This document shows, one piece after another, positions 1-5,512 of a stretch of 5,512 bases of DNA. The position numbers were made by a program, and so were the translations under genes. Below the pieces are notes generated by a model. The model saw only the letters and a list, made by a program, of their open reading frames with translations, had not been told where the DNA came from and did not search any database. Positions within the stretch are counted from its first letter, which is position 1. Every line of letters begins with the position of its first letter. The stretch is from Desulfuromonadales bacterium. Lineage in GTDB: Bacteria > Desulfobacterota > Desulfuromonadia > Desulfuromonadales > BM103. The stretch spans positions 1-5,512 of the forward strand of contig JAOUDB010000196.1 in the NCBI GenBank assembly GCA_029859485.1. Direction: 5' to 3'.

Positions 1-1838
1 GCGTTCAGCAACCCTGCAAGCTCCGGCTCAAAGATCTCCCAGACCCGTTTCTCCAGCTTTTCAATAAATTCAGGGCTGGTGATGTTAGGCAACTTGATGT
101 TCTGGTTCGGATTCTCAAACACCTCGGCCGGCAGGCAAAACTCGGCTTTGCTGTAACCCTGACGTAACTCAAGAGCCAGTCCACGCAAAAAAGCCCGGCG
201 CACTGCAAAACGGAGGTTATCGATACTGACGTCCAGACCAAATTCACTCTTCAGACAATCGACCACCATCTGTGTACCGATGCCCTTGGCAATGTCGAAG
301 AATTTACACAGGCCGATCATATCAAAACCGACAATGTGCAGTTTATCTTCGGTGATCCCTTTGACCCAGGAGTCAAGATCCGACTTGCCCTCACGGGTCA
401 GCAGACCGTAGGTCCCCATCGACATGTGCCCTCCGGCGATCGCCCAGGCGTAACCGGGATTGGTTTCCGGTTGGTACGCTGCGATCTCCAGGCCTTTAAC
501 ATGGTAAGCGTAGCTGGTTTCGTTGAGACTTTGCGACAGGCGCATGGAACCCTGGCCAATCTCCGGCAGCGCCCCCTCTCCGGCCTGAATGATCAACTCG
601 CGAATCTTTTCATAATCACCAAAGGTCGCGCCGTTGAGAATCGTTGCCTGCGGATGCCTTTCGTTGTAAGACAATGCGTAAGAGATGGTCACGCCAAGAG
701 AAATGGCATCCATGCCGTAATTGTCCCCTAGCTGGATCAGTCGTGCCGCCTGACCGGCATCGTGAACACCGACATTGGTACTGAGCAGGTTGAGCGGCTC
801 ATAGTCAAACTTGGCCAAAAACTCGCCCTTGCTGCCATCGGCATTCTTCTCGGAAACATTGTTGTGACAGGTTATGCCACAGCGATAGCAGGCCTGCGAC
901 TTGATGTCGTACTCTTTTTCAACATTTTCACGGAACAACTTCTCCGGAAGCGCATTTCCTTGTGGACGAAAATTATTGACCGGCACTGCGTGGAATTCCT
1001 GCAGAACATCGTAGGCAGCCCAGGTCCCGCCGCCGCCGCCACGACTGATCGGCTGAATCCGGGCCGACCCTCCCCCCTTGACGACGTTGACATTAACTTT
1101 TTTAACCGCATCGGTTAAGGGTTTCAGCTTATCGTTGCTTTGAGCCACCAGGGCCAGGATGTTCTTATAACCCATCAGGCTGCCCATGCCACCGCGCCCG
1201 GCGAATCGACACTTGTCCTCCTGCTCTTTGAGCTGGTTCTCTGTGGAAAGAGCGATAGCGCCCATATAGTTGTTCTGCCAGTTTTCCCCGGCTTGGCCAA
1301 TAGCAGCAAAGTGGGCGTCAGGATAATCTTTCTGCAGAGCCATGATTTTGTCATGGGTTGATAGGCCGATTAAATGTCCGGCAGGCTTCAATTCAACAGA
1401 CGGCCCAGCTTCGCTTTCCTTAATCACAGCATAGACCGGTTGTTCCGAACGATTTTCGAAAATCAGTTCATCGAGACCGGTCCATTTGAACTTTGCGCCG
1501 AACTTACCGCTACCGGTCGACCACATTGCAGCAGGAAGCCCCACCTTAGAGCCTTTGATCGGACTGTAACCGGAGAAGTAAGTACGCATACCGGTCATGG
1601 CACTACTGCCGGTCAGCAGACCAGTATTGACGATTAAAGGGTTCTCGTCGCAGTAAGCAGTCTCTATCTTTCGTTCAGCAAGGTCTTGAAAGGAACGGCC
1701 AAAGCCGCCGAGCACATCTTCCAGGTTGCGGCAGGGGAGCTCTTCCATCTGCTGACGCCCTGTCCTCAAGTCTATGGTACAGCGCTGATACAAGACACCG
1801 GAAGGTTCTGCCGAAGGGTCTGTTGTCAAAAACTTCAT
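1..1838 (-). CDS. Aldehyde:ferredoxin oxidoreductase family protein, divergent, 3' end cut by window edge
   Basis: The gene encodes a tungstopterin, [4Fe-4S] oxidoreductase expected to oxidise aldehydes to carboxylic acids with ferredoxin, or run the reverse, in the cytoplasm. My translation gives 612 complete codons with no stop before the edge. P. furiosus AOR has about 605 residues, so little is probably missing. The N-terminal AOR domain spans roughly residues 1-205 (NPLIVNTGLLTG at 66-77) and the AFOR C-terminal domains about 210 onward, opening with RFAGRGGMGSLMGYKN (211-226). Cluster ligands are C317, C320 and C324 (CxxCxxxC) plus C511 within DMIGLC (506-511). The first pterin motif is DNYGMD (372-377). 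H471 in AGGH matches the position of the proposed active-site histidine of P. furiosus AOR, and E347 in DYE the family's EYE segment. The ATG is preceded by TAAGGAG at 8 nt. A five-glycine run (267-271) and altered text around 85-130 mark a divergent subfamily, so the substrate is unknown. A moaD-like gene lies 68 nt upstream. Confidence 0.93.
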   Translation of the reverse strand, partial: MKFLTTDPSAEPSGVLYQRCTIDLRTGRQQMEELPCRNLEDVLGGFGRSFQDLAERKIETAYCDENPLIVNTGLLTGSSAMTGMRTYFSGYSPIKGSKVGLPAAMWSTGSGKFGAKFKWTGLDELIFENRSEQPVYAVIKESEAGPSVELKPAGHLIGLSTHDKIMALQKDYPDAHFAAIGQAGENWQNNYMGAIALSTENQLKEQEDKCRFAGRGGMGSLMGYKNILALVAQSNDKLKPLTDAVKKVNVNVVKGGGSARIQPISRGGGGGTWAAYDVLQEFHAVPVNNFRPQGNALPEKLFRENVEKEYDIKSQACYRCGITCHNNVSEKNADGSKGEFLAKFDYEPLNLLSTNVGVHDAGQAARLIQLGDNYGMDAISLGVTISYALSYNERHPQATILNGATFGDYEKIRELIIQAGEGALPEIGQGSMRLSQSLNETSYAYHVKGLEIAAYQPETNPGYAWAIAGGHMSMGTYGLLTREGKSDLDSWVKGITEDKLHIVGFDMIGLCKFFDIAKGIGTQMVVDCLKSEFGLDVSIDNLRFAVRRAFLRGLALELRQGYSKAEFCLPAEVFENPNQNIKLPNITSPEFIEKLEKRVWEIFEPELAGLLN

Positions 1839-1846
1839 CAGGCTCT

Positions 1847-1853
1847 CTCCTTA
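1847..1853 (-). promoter_or_regulatory. Shine-Dalgarno site of the AOR gene
   Basis: The minus strand reads TAAGGAG, eight bases before the ATG at 1838. This near-perfect ribosome binding site fixes the start. The site lies inside a repeated CCTAAGG motif (second copy at 1889-1897) that could pair with it and mask it; see the findings. Confidence 0.85.
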
Positions 1854-1906
1854 GGACATTGGACAAACCGGAGGTGATTGCAAAAAAGCCTTAGGAACAG
1901 AACTTC

Positions 1907-2131
1907 TTAACCACCATCCAGCAACGGAAGTAGCGACAGAGTATCACCATCCTCTAGGATATCCTGCTCCCCGGCATGGAGACCATTAATGAGAATAATG
2001 CCAAGAACATTTTCAGGTAACTGGAGATGGTCAATAACCTCCTCAACCTTAATACCGGAAGGGTATTCCTGAACATTTTTTTTGAATCTTCCGACACAAA
2101 ATGCGCCAACGAGCTTAACGGTGACTTTCAT
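1907..2131 (-). CDS. MoaD/ThiS-family sulfur carrier protein
   Basis: This is a 74-residue beta-grasp, ubiquitin-like sulfur carrier. Family members are adenylated on a C-terminal Gly-Gly by a MoeB/ThiF-type enzyme and charged as a thiocarboxylate, and MoaD then donates sulfur to form the dithiolene of molybdopterin or tungstopterin. The evidence is the length, the opening strand MKVTVKLVG, the ILINGLHA turn (45-52), the conserved EDGDTLSLLPLLDGG tail (60-74) and the terminal GG. Its place directly before a tungsten-type AOR suggests a carrier dedicated to, or co-supplied with, that enzyme's cofactor. ThiS or another sulfur-transfer role cannot be excluded by sequence alone, and no partner MoaE or MoeB lies in the window. 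The ATG at 2131 has only a weak upstream AAGAAA and no good Shine-Dalgarno, so translation may be coupled to a short upstream reading frame whose stop overlaps this start (ATGA). There is no other in-frame start nearby. Confidence 0.88.
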   Translation of the reverse strand: MKVTVKLVGAFCVGRFKKNVQEYPSGIKVEEVIDHLQLPENVLGIILINGLHAGEQDILEDGDTLSLLPLLDGG

Positions 2132-2175
2132 TTTCTTAACTCGCGAATGACCGACAAAAATCCAGTATACTGCAT
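2128..2175 (-). CDS. Possible 15-codon leader peptide overlapping moaD
   Basis: A short frame reads MQYTGFLSVIRELRK and then stops. Its TGA shares bases with the moaD start in an ATGA overlap (2131-2128), the typical arrangement for translational coupling. A strong purine tract GGAGGAGG (2189-2196) lies upstream, but 13 nt from the ATG, which is longer than the usual 5-9. The tract has no other obvious gene to serve, since moaD starts more than 50 nt away. I do not recognise the peptide. It may be a coupling device or leader with no function of its own, or simply chance. Confidence 0.3.
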   Translation of the reverse strand: MQYTGFLSVIRELRK

Positions 2176-2188
2176 CGCTAGAAAAATT

Positions 2189-2196
2189 CCTCCTCC
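2189..2196 (-). promoter_or_regulatory. Orphan Shine-Dalgarno-like tract GGAGGAGG
   Basis: This is a strong anti-16S-complementary tract directly after the stop codon of the second EamA gene. The only ATG at a usable distance opens the 15-codon frame at 2175, 13 nt away. It may load ribosomes that then reach moaD by coupling. Confidence 0.4.
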
Positions 2197-2199
2197 GTA

Positions 2200-3096
2200 T
2201 TATTCAATATCAACGGCTTTGTTCTTTACGATCTGCTGCAAAACCAATCCTGCTACAATCAAAACTAATCCATAAAAAGTCGACGGCAAAATCTCTTCGC
2301 CAACAAGAAAATGAATCATGAGCAGAGAGAAAAAAGGTAACATGAAAACGATACTACTGATTTTCGCCGTACTGGCAGTGTATTTAAGCGCCTGCAACCA
2401 GAGCACAAAAGATATTCCCATCTCGAAACAGCCGACATAGACCGCTCCGAGGAAGCCTGTCAGATCAGGTCTCTGCATTTCGGTAAAAACCAGGCAATAG
2501 ATCAGGGTCAGTGGCAGTGCACAGAGGAAGTTCATAAAGAGTCCAGCCAGGGGCGGCCGACTGTCCCTGACATTGAAAATCCAGTAGAGCGCCCAGACAA
2601 TCGTGCTCCCCAAAGCAAGAGCCACCCCAAGGGGATCGGAAAAATTCATCCCAAACGGATCGCCGTGGGTTGAAATCACCACAACACCACAAAAGCTAAC
2701 CAGAATCGCAAGCATCTCATGTAAAGAAAGCTTCTGCTTGAGTAATGGTACGGCGAGAATTGAGAGCGTGATCGCCCAGGTGCTGTTAAGTGGTTGAGCT
2801 TCCTGGGCCGGGATCAGATCGTAGGCTTTCAACAGAATCAGGTAATAGAGAAAGGGGTTTAGTATTCCCAAACCCGCTGAACGTAGTAGCTCCTGACGGT
2901 TCTTCGGCAAGGCCATCCCCAGCTCGCGACGGCACAGCAAGATCACTCCAAGCAGCAAGACAGAAGTCAGGTTGGCGTATAACAACAGGTGTGCAGGCGA
3001 TAATGTCCGCAGGGAAATTTTGAACGCTGAAGCGACCGTTGACCAGATTAAAACCGTGCTGATTGCGTAGATATAGGCCTTGCGTTGATTGACCAT
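2200..3096 (-). CDS. EamA-family (DMT superfamily) transporter, second of an adjacent pair
   Basis: This is a 298-residue inner-membrane protein of the drug/metabolite transporter superfamily, whose members mostly export amino acids, nucleosides or other small metabolites. Two EamA repeats of five predicted helices each are visible, at about residues 8-142 and 155-290. The first has IYAISTVLIWSTVASAFK (9-26) and AQPLNSTWAITLSILAV (100-116). The second has GVALALGSTIVWALYWIF (157-174), WLQALKYTASTAKISS (233-248) and the characteristic GEE near 266-268. I chose ATG 3096 because GGAGGT sits exactly 7 nt before it. A TTG at 3111 is in frame and would add five residues, but it overlaps that Shine-Dalgarno. 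The start follows the stop of the preceding EamA gene by 4 nt, so the two are surely co-transcribed and probably coupled. Its first repeat is less canonical than the neighbour's. The substrate is unknown. Confidence 0.92.
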   Translation of the reverse strand: MVNQRKAYIYAISTVLIWSTVASAFKISLRTLSPAHLLLYANLTSVLLLGVILLCRRELGMALPKNRQELLRSAGLGILNPFLYYLILLKAYDLIPAQEAQPLNSTWAITLSILAVPLLKQKLSLHEMLAILVSFCGVVVISTHGDPFGMNFSDPLGVALALGSTIVWALYWIFNVRDSRPPLAGLFMNFLCALPLTLIYCLVFTEMQRPDLTGFLGAVYVGCFEMGISFVLWLQALKYTASTAKISSIVFMLPFFSLLMIHFLVGEEILPSTFYGLVLIVAGLVLQQIVKNKAVDIE

Positions 3097-3100
3097 TCGG

Positions 3101-4006
3101 TCAACCTCCAAATTCCGCCGGGACTTCCGGGGTCGCGCGTCCCACCAGAGAGAGAACCGCCAAACCTGAGAAAATCAGGGCGATACCAACAAAGGAAACC
3201 GGGTTCAGCTGTTCGCCCAAGACCAACAGGCCCAGAAGACCTGCAGTCAGGGGCTCTGCCAGGGTCAAGGTCACCGCAGTCGCAACCGGAACTCGCTGCA
3301 AACCACGGGCAAACAGCCAATAGGCCAGAGCGGCCGTTACCAGGCCAAGGTGGAGGATGACAGCAATACTACGAGGAGCCGCCAACCAGGCAAATTCGCG
3401 TCCGATCAGCAGAGGAGCAAGCATCAGGGCGCCAATACAAAAAACGACCGCGACAACAGCATTCGCGTCGTGTTTTTCTAACAAACCCTTGATCACCAGA
3501 GTGTAGGCTGCATAGGCAACACCAGCACCGATAGCGAGCGCGACACCCATCAGATCAATGACAACATCACCACCGCTGCTAAGGGTCAAAACAACACAAC
3601 CGACAAGGGCAAGAGCCGTGGCAACAAACCAATTTCTACCGGGCCGCTCTCCCCGGAAAAAATAACCAAGCAGACCTCCGGCGACCGGCGCGCTGCCGAT
3701 CCCAACGATAGTCCCTACAGCAACCCCAGTCTTGGCAACACCGGCAAAAAAGAAAGCTTGATAAAGCGCAGTGAACAGGGCTGCAGAAAGCGTTGCCTTG
3801 AGGGGCCAGCTTTTCAGCTGTGGCACGCCACTGGTCAGCAGCACAATCAACAGCATAGAGACGCCACCGATCGCCAGACGTAAGGTTCCGATAACCATAG
3901 GATCGAAACCGGCAGGAGCGAAAGCCTGGGAGGTTCCTGTGGTTCCCCAGAGCATGGCCGCCATCAGAACCAGCCAGACCCCGGAAGGTGAACTATCTTG
4001 AGACAT
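3101..4006 (-). CDS. EamA-family (DMT superfamily) transporter, first of an adjacent pair
   Basis: This is a 301-residue inner-membrane transporter with two EamA repeats of about five helices each (residues 10-142 and 153-287). The signatures are clear: LWGTTGTSQAF (19-29) in the first helix, GSAPVAGGLLGYFFRGE (104-120) closing the first repeat, and ALAYWLFARGLQRVPVATA (226-244) followed by LAEPLTAGLLGLLVLGE (249-265) in the second. The length and the duplicated GE-ending helix are typical of the family. These proteins usually export small metabolites, but specificity cannot be read from sequence. The start is ATG 4006, preceded by AGGGAG at 5 nt. The TTG at 4009 would leave only 2 nt. The gene begins 22 nt after the MATE-like gene ends and is followed after 4 nt by a second, clearly different EamA gene. 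The pair may act separately or as an unequal dimer. Confidence 0.93.
   Translation of the reverse strand: MSQDSSPSGVWLVLMAAMLWGTTGTSQAFAPAGFDPMVIGTLRLAIGGVSMLLIVLLTSGVPQLKSWPLKATLSAALFTALYQAFFFAGVAKTGVAVGTIVGIGSAPVAGGLLGYFFRGERPGRNWFVATALALVGCVVLTLSSGGDVVIDLMGVALAIGAGVAYAAYTLVIKGLLEKHDANAVVAVVFCIGALMLAPLLIGREFAWLAAPRSIAVILHLGLVTAALAYWLFARGLQRVPVATAVTLTLAEPLTAGLLGLLVLGEQLNPVSFVGIALIFSGLAVLSLVGRATPEVPAEFGG
3104..3109 (-). promoter_or_regulatory. Shine-Dalgarno site that decides the start of the second EamA gene
   Basis: GGAGGT, seven bases before ATG 3096, is formed by the last two glycine codons (GGA GGT) of the upstream EamA gene, immediately before its TGA. It supports ATG 3096 over TTG 3111, whose last base lies within this site. 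Confidence 0.85.
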
Positions 4007-4011
4007 CAAAA

Positions 4012-4017
4012 CTCCCT
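4012..4017 (-). promoter_or_regulatory. Shine-Dalgarno site of the first EamA gene
   Basis: AGGGAG on the minus strand, 5 nt before ATG 4006, lies in the 22-nt gap after the MATE/ANKH-like gene. It favours the ATG over the adjacent upstream TTG. Confidence 0.75.
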
Positions 4018-4028
4018 GTCAGAAAATA

Positions 4029-5345
4029 TCAGGTGATCACTTGTTCGTTGCGCCCCTGGACACTGGCACATGGCCAGCACAGGTATAGCAGAGCCAGAAG
4101 GCGACCAAGCAGGTAAGCAAGTGCAGCAGAGGTCACTCCAGGCAGCGCTGAGTATAGTACAAGCACTGCCAGAATTGAAAAAATTCCCACAGCCTCAAGA
4201 GCCGTTGCCAATGTCACAGGAAGCGTTCTTCCGGCATCAATCAAAATAGCGCGCTGATAACCGATAGCAACAGTCAAGGCCGGGAAGAACGCCATGATCT
4301 GTAACGGCGGTATTGCCAACGACACCAACTCCGCGGAGAGCCCGGAAAGGGTTGCAAACCAGGCCACATTCAGTGGAGTAAAGGCGATCAATGACAACCC
4401 TCCGCCTAGAGCTATTGCGAGATAGATGGCAAACTTTCTGACCACCAGGCGGTTCTGCTGACCATCCTTCAAAGTGGCGATAGCCACCTCTGGATAAGAT
4501 AATCCGAGCGCACGAAACAGGAAGGTCAGAGCATAAAGCACCGGCATGATCGCCAAGGACTCAAGCGGCTTATAACTGTGACCGAGAAAAAAGGTCACCA
4601 CCGGATGAACACTCAGGCCAATCAGCGGGGTCATGGCCAGAGGCAGGTAGAAACGGCTCAAGGCTGCGTAGGATGACATGACAGCAGCATCACCTGTTTC
4701 GTTCAGTGACCTTGTAATCACACGACGGGCCAGCCAACGGGTCGCCAAGGCTTCAGCGACCACACCGGCGCTTAACGAACAGGCTCCCAGGCTGGCGCCA
4801 GGCAAAGGACTTAGAGACCAGAGAAGGTATGCCGTTAAAGACATACTCAAAAGTCTGACGGCAGTGCCGACAGCGACCCGTCCCGGTTGGTGGTGGGCGA
4901 TCAGCACACCCTGGTAAAACCGACGCATACCGATCGCCGCCGGCCACGGCAGAAGCAACCATAAAGCCTGATTCACATGAGCGGCAATATCGGCGGACAA
5001 ACCAAGAAGCGTTGTCGTTAAAGGGATAAAAACAGAAGGGACAAGCAACAGCAGCAGAAACAACGTAACCAGGCCGCACAAAGCCACAGAGAATAAGCGC
5101 AAGCGCAGGTAATCGTAACGCCCCCTGGCCAATCGCGTTGAGGCACTTAACAGCATGATCACCGGTGCTTCCGTGATTAAACCGAAGGCATAAGCAACCC
5201 CGTAGGCCGCCAGGTTCGTGGCACTCTCCCCCATGCGGGCGATAATCGCCGCCAGGTAAGGCCCTTCGATCGCCATCATCAACCAAGTCACGGCAAGCGG
5301 CCACCAGAGGCGGTATATGGATTTAAGTGTTGCTTGTTGAGTCAT
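4029..5345 (-). CDS. MATE-like (MOP superfamily) membrane transporter resembling ANKH
   Basis: This is a 438-residue polytopic inner-membrane protein with about 12 hydrophobic segments in two halves (about 10-205 and 225-425), the size and layout of MATE/MOP-superfamily exporters. Features include LWWPLAVTWLMMAIEGP (13-29), AAYGVAYAFGLITEAP (46-61), MRRFYQGVLIAHHQPGR (140-156) and PPLQIMAFFPALTVAIGYQRA (346-366). The (S/A)YG-AYxxxxxxxxP, WWPLA and PL-I-FFP-TV stretches resemble vertebrate ANKH, a MATE-related exporter of citrate, ATP and pyrophosphate; this comparison is from memory. The substrate here is unknown, and the protein could equally be a MATE drug exporter or another MOP member. 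The ATG at 5345 precedes the first helix sensibly, but there is no convincing Shine-Dalgarno because a REP-like element ends 3 nt away. The first EamA gene follows after 22 nt. Confidence 0.8.
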   Translation of the reverse strand: MTQQATLKSIYRLWWPLAVTWLMMAIEGPYLAAIIARMGESATNLAAYGVAYAFGLITEAPVIMLLSASTRLARGRYDYLRLRLFSVALCGLVTLFLLLLLVPSVFIPLTTTLLGLSADIAAHVNQALWLLLPWPAAIGMRRFYQGVLIAHHQPGRVAVGTAVRLLSMSLTAYLLWSLSPLPGASLGACSLSAGVVAEALATRWLARRVITRSLNETGDAAVMSSYAALSRFYLPLAMTPLIGLSVHPVVTFFLGHSYKPLESLAIMPVLYALTFLFRALGLSYPEVAIATLKDGQQNRLVVRKFAIYLAIALGGGLSLIAFTPLNVAWFATLSGLSAELVSLAIPPLQIMAFFPALTVAIGYQRAILIDAGRTLPVTLATALEAVGIFSILAVLVLYSALPGVTSAALAYLLGRLLALLYLCWPCASVQGRNEQVIT

Positions 5346-5348
5346 ATC

Positions 5349-5441
5349 AGGGAACTGTCCCAGTTTTTCACGGGGCTGTCCCCGGCTTTTAAATTACAGC
5401 GTCACGTGATAAGGGACAGCCCCCGTTTGGGAACAGTCCCT
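5349..5441. repeat. REP/BIME-like inverted-repeat element of GGGACTGTCCC type
   Basis: Four related palindromic units are arranged as two inverted arms around a 29-nt centre. The left arm holds GGGAACTGTCCC (5350-5361) and GGGGCTGTCCCC (5372-5383). The right arm holds GGGACAGCCCCC (5413-5424) and GGGAACAGTCCC (5429-5440). The outer units are near-complements of each other, as are the inner ones, and each unit can also form a small hairpin (for example CGGGG-CTGT-CCCCG at 5371-5384). The layout fits a REP pair (BIME) mobilised in trans by a RAYT/IS200-like Y1 transposase. No such transposase is in the window. The centre contains the palindrome TCACGTGA (5402-5409). The element fills the 5' region of the transporter operon. 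Confidence 0.75.
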
Positions 5442-5454
5442 ATGAAGAGGTTAT

Positions 5455-5490
5455 ACGAAAAGGAGGATGCCAACAAGTGGCATCCTCCTT
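5455..5490 (-). terminator. Rho-independent terminator for a minus-strand gene beyond the right edge
   Basis: A 13-bp perfect stem (5460-5472 with 5478-5490) closes a 5-nt loop. The arm contains GGAGGATGCCA and its complement. On the minus strand the stem ends in a short T run (TTTTCG), so it most likely ends transcription coming from a gene to the right. On the plus strand the trailing bases are TTCGAAAC, which is weaker. It separates that gene from the transporter operon. Confidence 0.75.
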
Positions 5491-5512
5491 CGAAACAGAC
5501 TAATCATTCCAG

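Larger units (their letters stand above)
1..5345 (-). other. Putative minus-strand gene series (transporter trio, then moaD-like and AOR)
   Basis: All five genes are on the same strand. The gaps are 22 nt (MATE-like to EamA), 4 nt (EamA to EamA), 68 nt (EamA to moaD-like) and 68 nt (moaD-like to AOR), with no terminator hairpin in any gap. The three transporters almost surely form one transcript. The moaD-AOR pair is probably a second translational block that could share the transcript or have its own promoter in or near 2132-2260, where I saw only a TATACT without a matching -35 box. Confidence 0.6.
5346..5512. other. Intergenic region upstream of the transporter gene
   Basis: These 167 bases hold the REP-like element and the terminator hairpin and no supportable gene. 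I looked for a minus-strand promoter feeding the operon. TATAAC (5450-5455) is a possible -10 box, but it lies in the terminator tail and has no good -35 box at normal spacing. The last 20 bases probably belong to the end or 3' flank of the next minus-strand gene. Confidence 0.6.

Noticed and set aside
1451..1464. Perfect 14-bp palindrome GATTTTCGAAAATC
   Set aside because: It lies within the AOR coding sequence and encodes ordinary residues (about 126-130). There is no second copy or promoter context, so it is probably chance.
336..1637. Several open frames on the plus strand (73-131 codons)
   Set aside because: They lie antisense to the AOR gene, whose minus-strand frame carries recognisable motifs throughout. 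Their translations resemble no family.
2164..2169. TATACT on the minus strand as a -10 box for moaD
   Set aside because: No acceptable -35 hexamer lies 16-18 nt upstream, where the sequence is the GGAGGAGG purine tract. Not strong enough to call.
3085..3360. Overlapping frames on both strands near the EamA junction
   Set aside because: They are proline- and arginine-rich out-of-frame translations of the EamA genes without ribosome binding sites of their own.
4753..5304. 183-codon frame on the minus strand
   Set aside because: It is an alternate frame inside the MATE/ANKH-like gene, rich in Cys, Arg and Gly, with no membrane pattern or domain.
5402..5409. TCACGTGA palindrome as a regulator binding site
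   Set aside because: It is short and sits in the centre of the REP-like element, so it is more simply part of that repeat's spacer.
1..5512. tRNA, rRNA, CRISPR array, insertion sequence or prophage genes
   Set aside because: I saw no cloverleaf, regularly spaced direct repeat, transposase or phage-like protein on either strand.

Overview
The window holds one long minus-strand gene series, and no plus-strand gene could be supported. Read in the direction of transcription (right to left), the order is: the tail of an upstream neighbour's transcription unit marked by a hairpin terminator (about 5455-5490); a 93-bp REP-like inverted-repeat element (5349-5441); a 438-residue MATE/ANKH-like membrane transporter (5345-4029); two tightly packed EamA (drug/metabolite superfamily) transporters (4006-3101 and 3096-2200); a possible 15-codon leader peptide (2175-2128); a MoaD/ThiS-family sulfur carrier ending in Gly-Gly (2131-1907); and a divergent tungsten-type aldehyde:ferredoxin oxidoreductase (AOR) that starts at 1838 and runs off the left edge without a stop.

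The organism is probably an anaerobic bacterium, and the best guess is a Desulfuromonadales/Geobacterales-like member of the Desulfobacterota. The reasons are the tungsten-type AOR with its own MoaD-like carrier, the moderate GC content, the strong Shine-Dalgarno sites, and above all the GGGACTGTCCC-type palindromes, which I recall as a common REP family in that group. This assignment is inference, since there is no rRNA or other phylogenetic marker in the window.

The genes suggest two functional blocks. The right block (MATE/ANKH-like plus two EamA proteins, with gaps of 22 and 4 nt) is a three-transporter export or exchange cluster of unknown substrate. The left block is a tungstopterin enzyme block: the small carrier protein can supply the dithiolene sulfur for the pterin cofactor, and the AOR uses that cofactor with a [4Fe-4S] cluster to interconvert aldehydes and carboxylic acids. 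The blocks are separated by 68 nt and may share a transcript. Whether the transporters move an AOR substrate or product cannot be told from sequence.

The points that most deserve a second look are the REP-like element that reaches within three bases of the first transporter's start codon and leaves it no visible ribosome binding site; the resemblance of that transporter to the animal pyrophosphate/citrate exporter ANKH; the divergence of the AOR from canonical family motifs; and two possible translation-control arrangements upstream of moaD and of the AOR gene.
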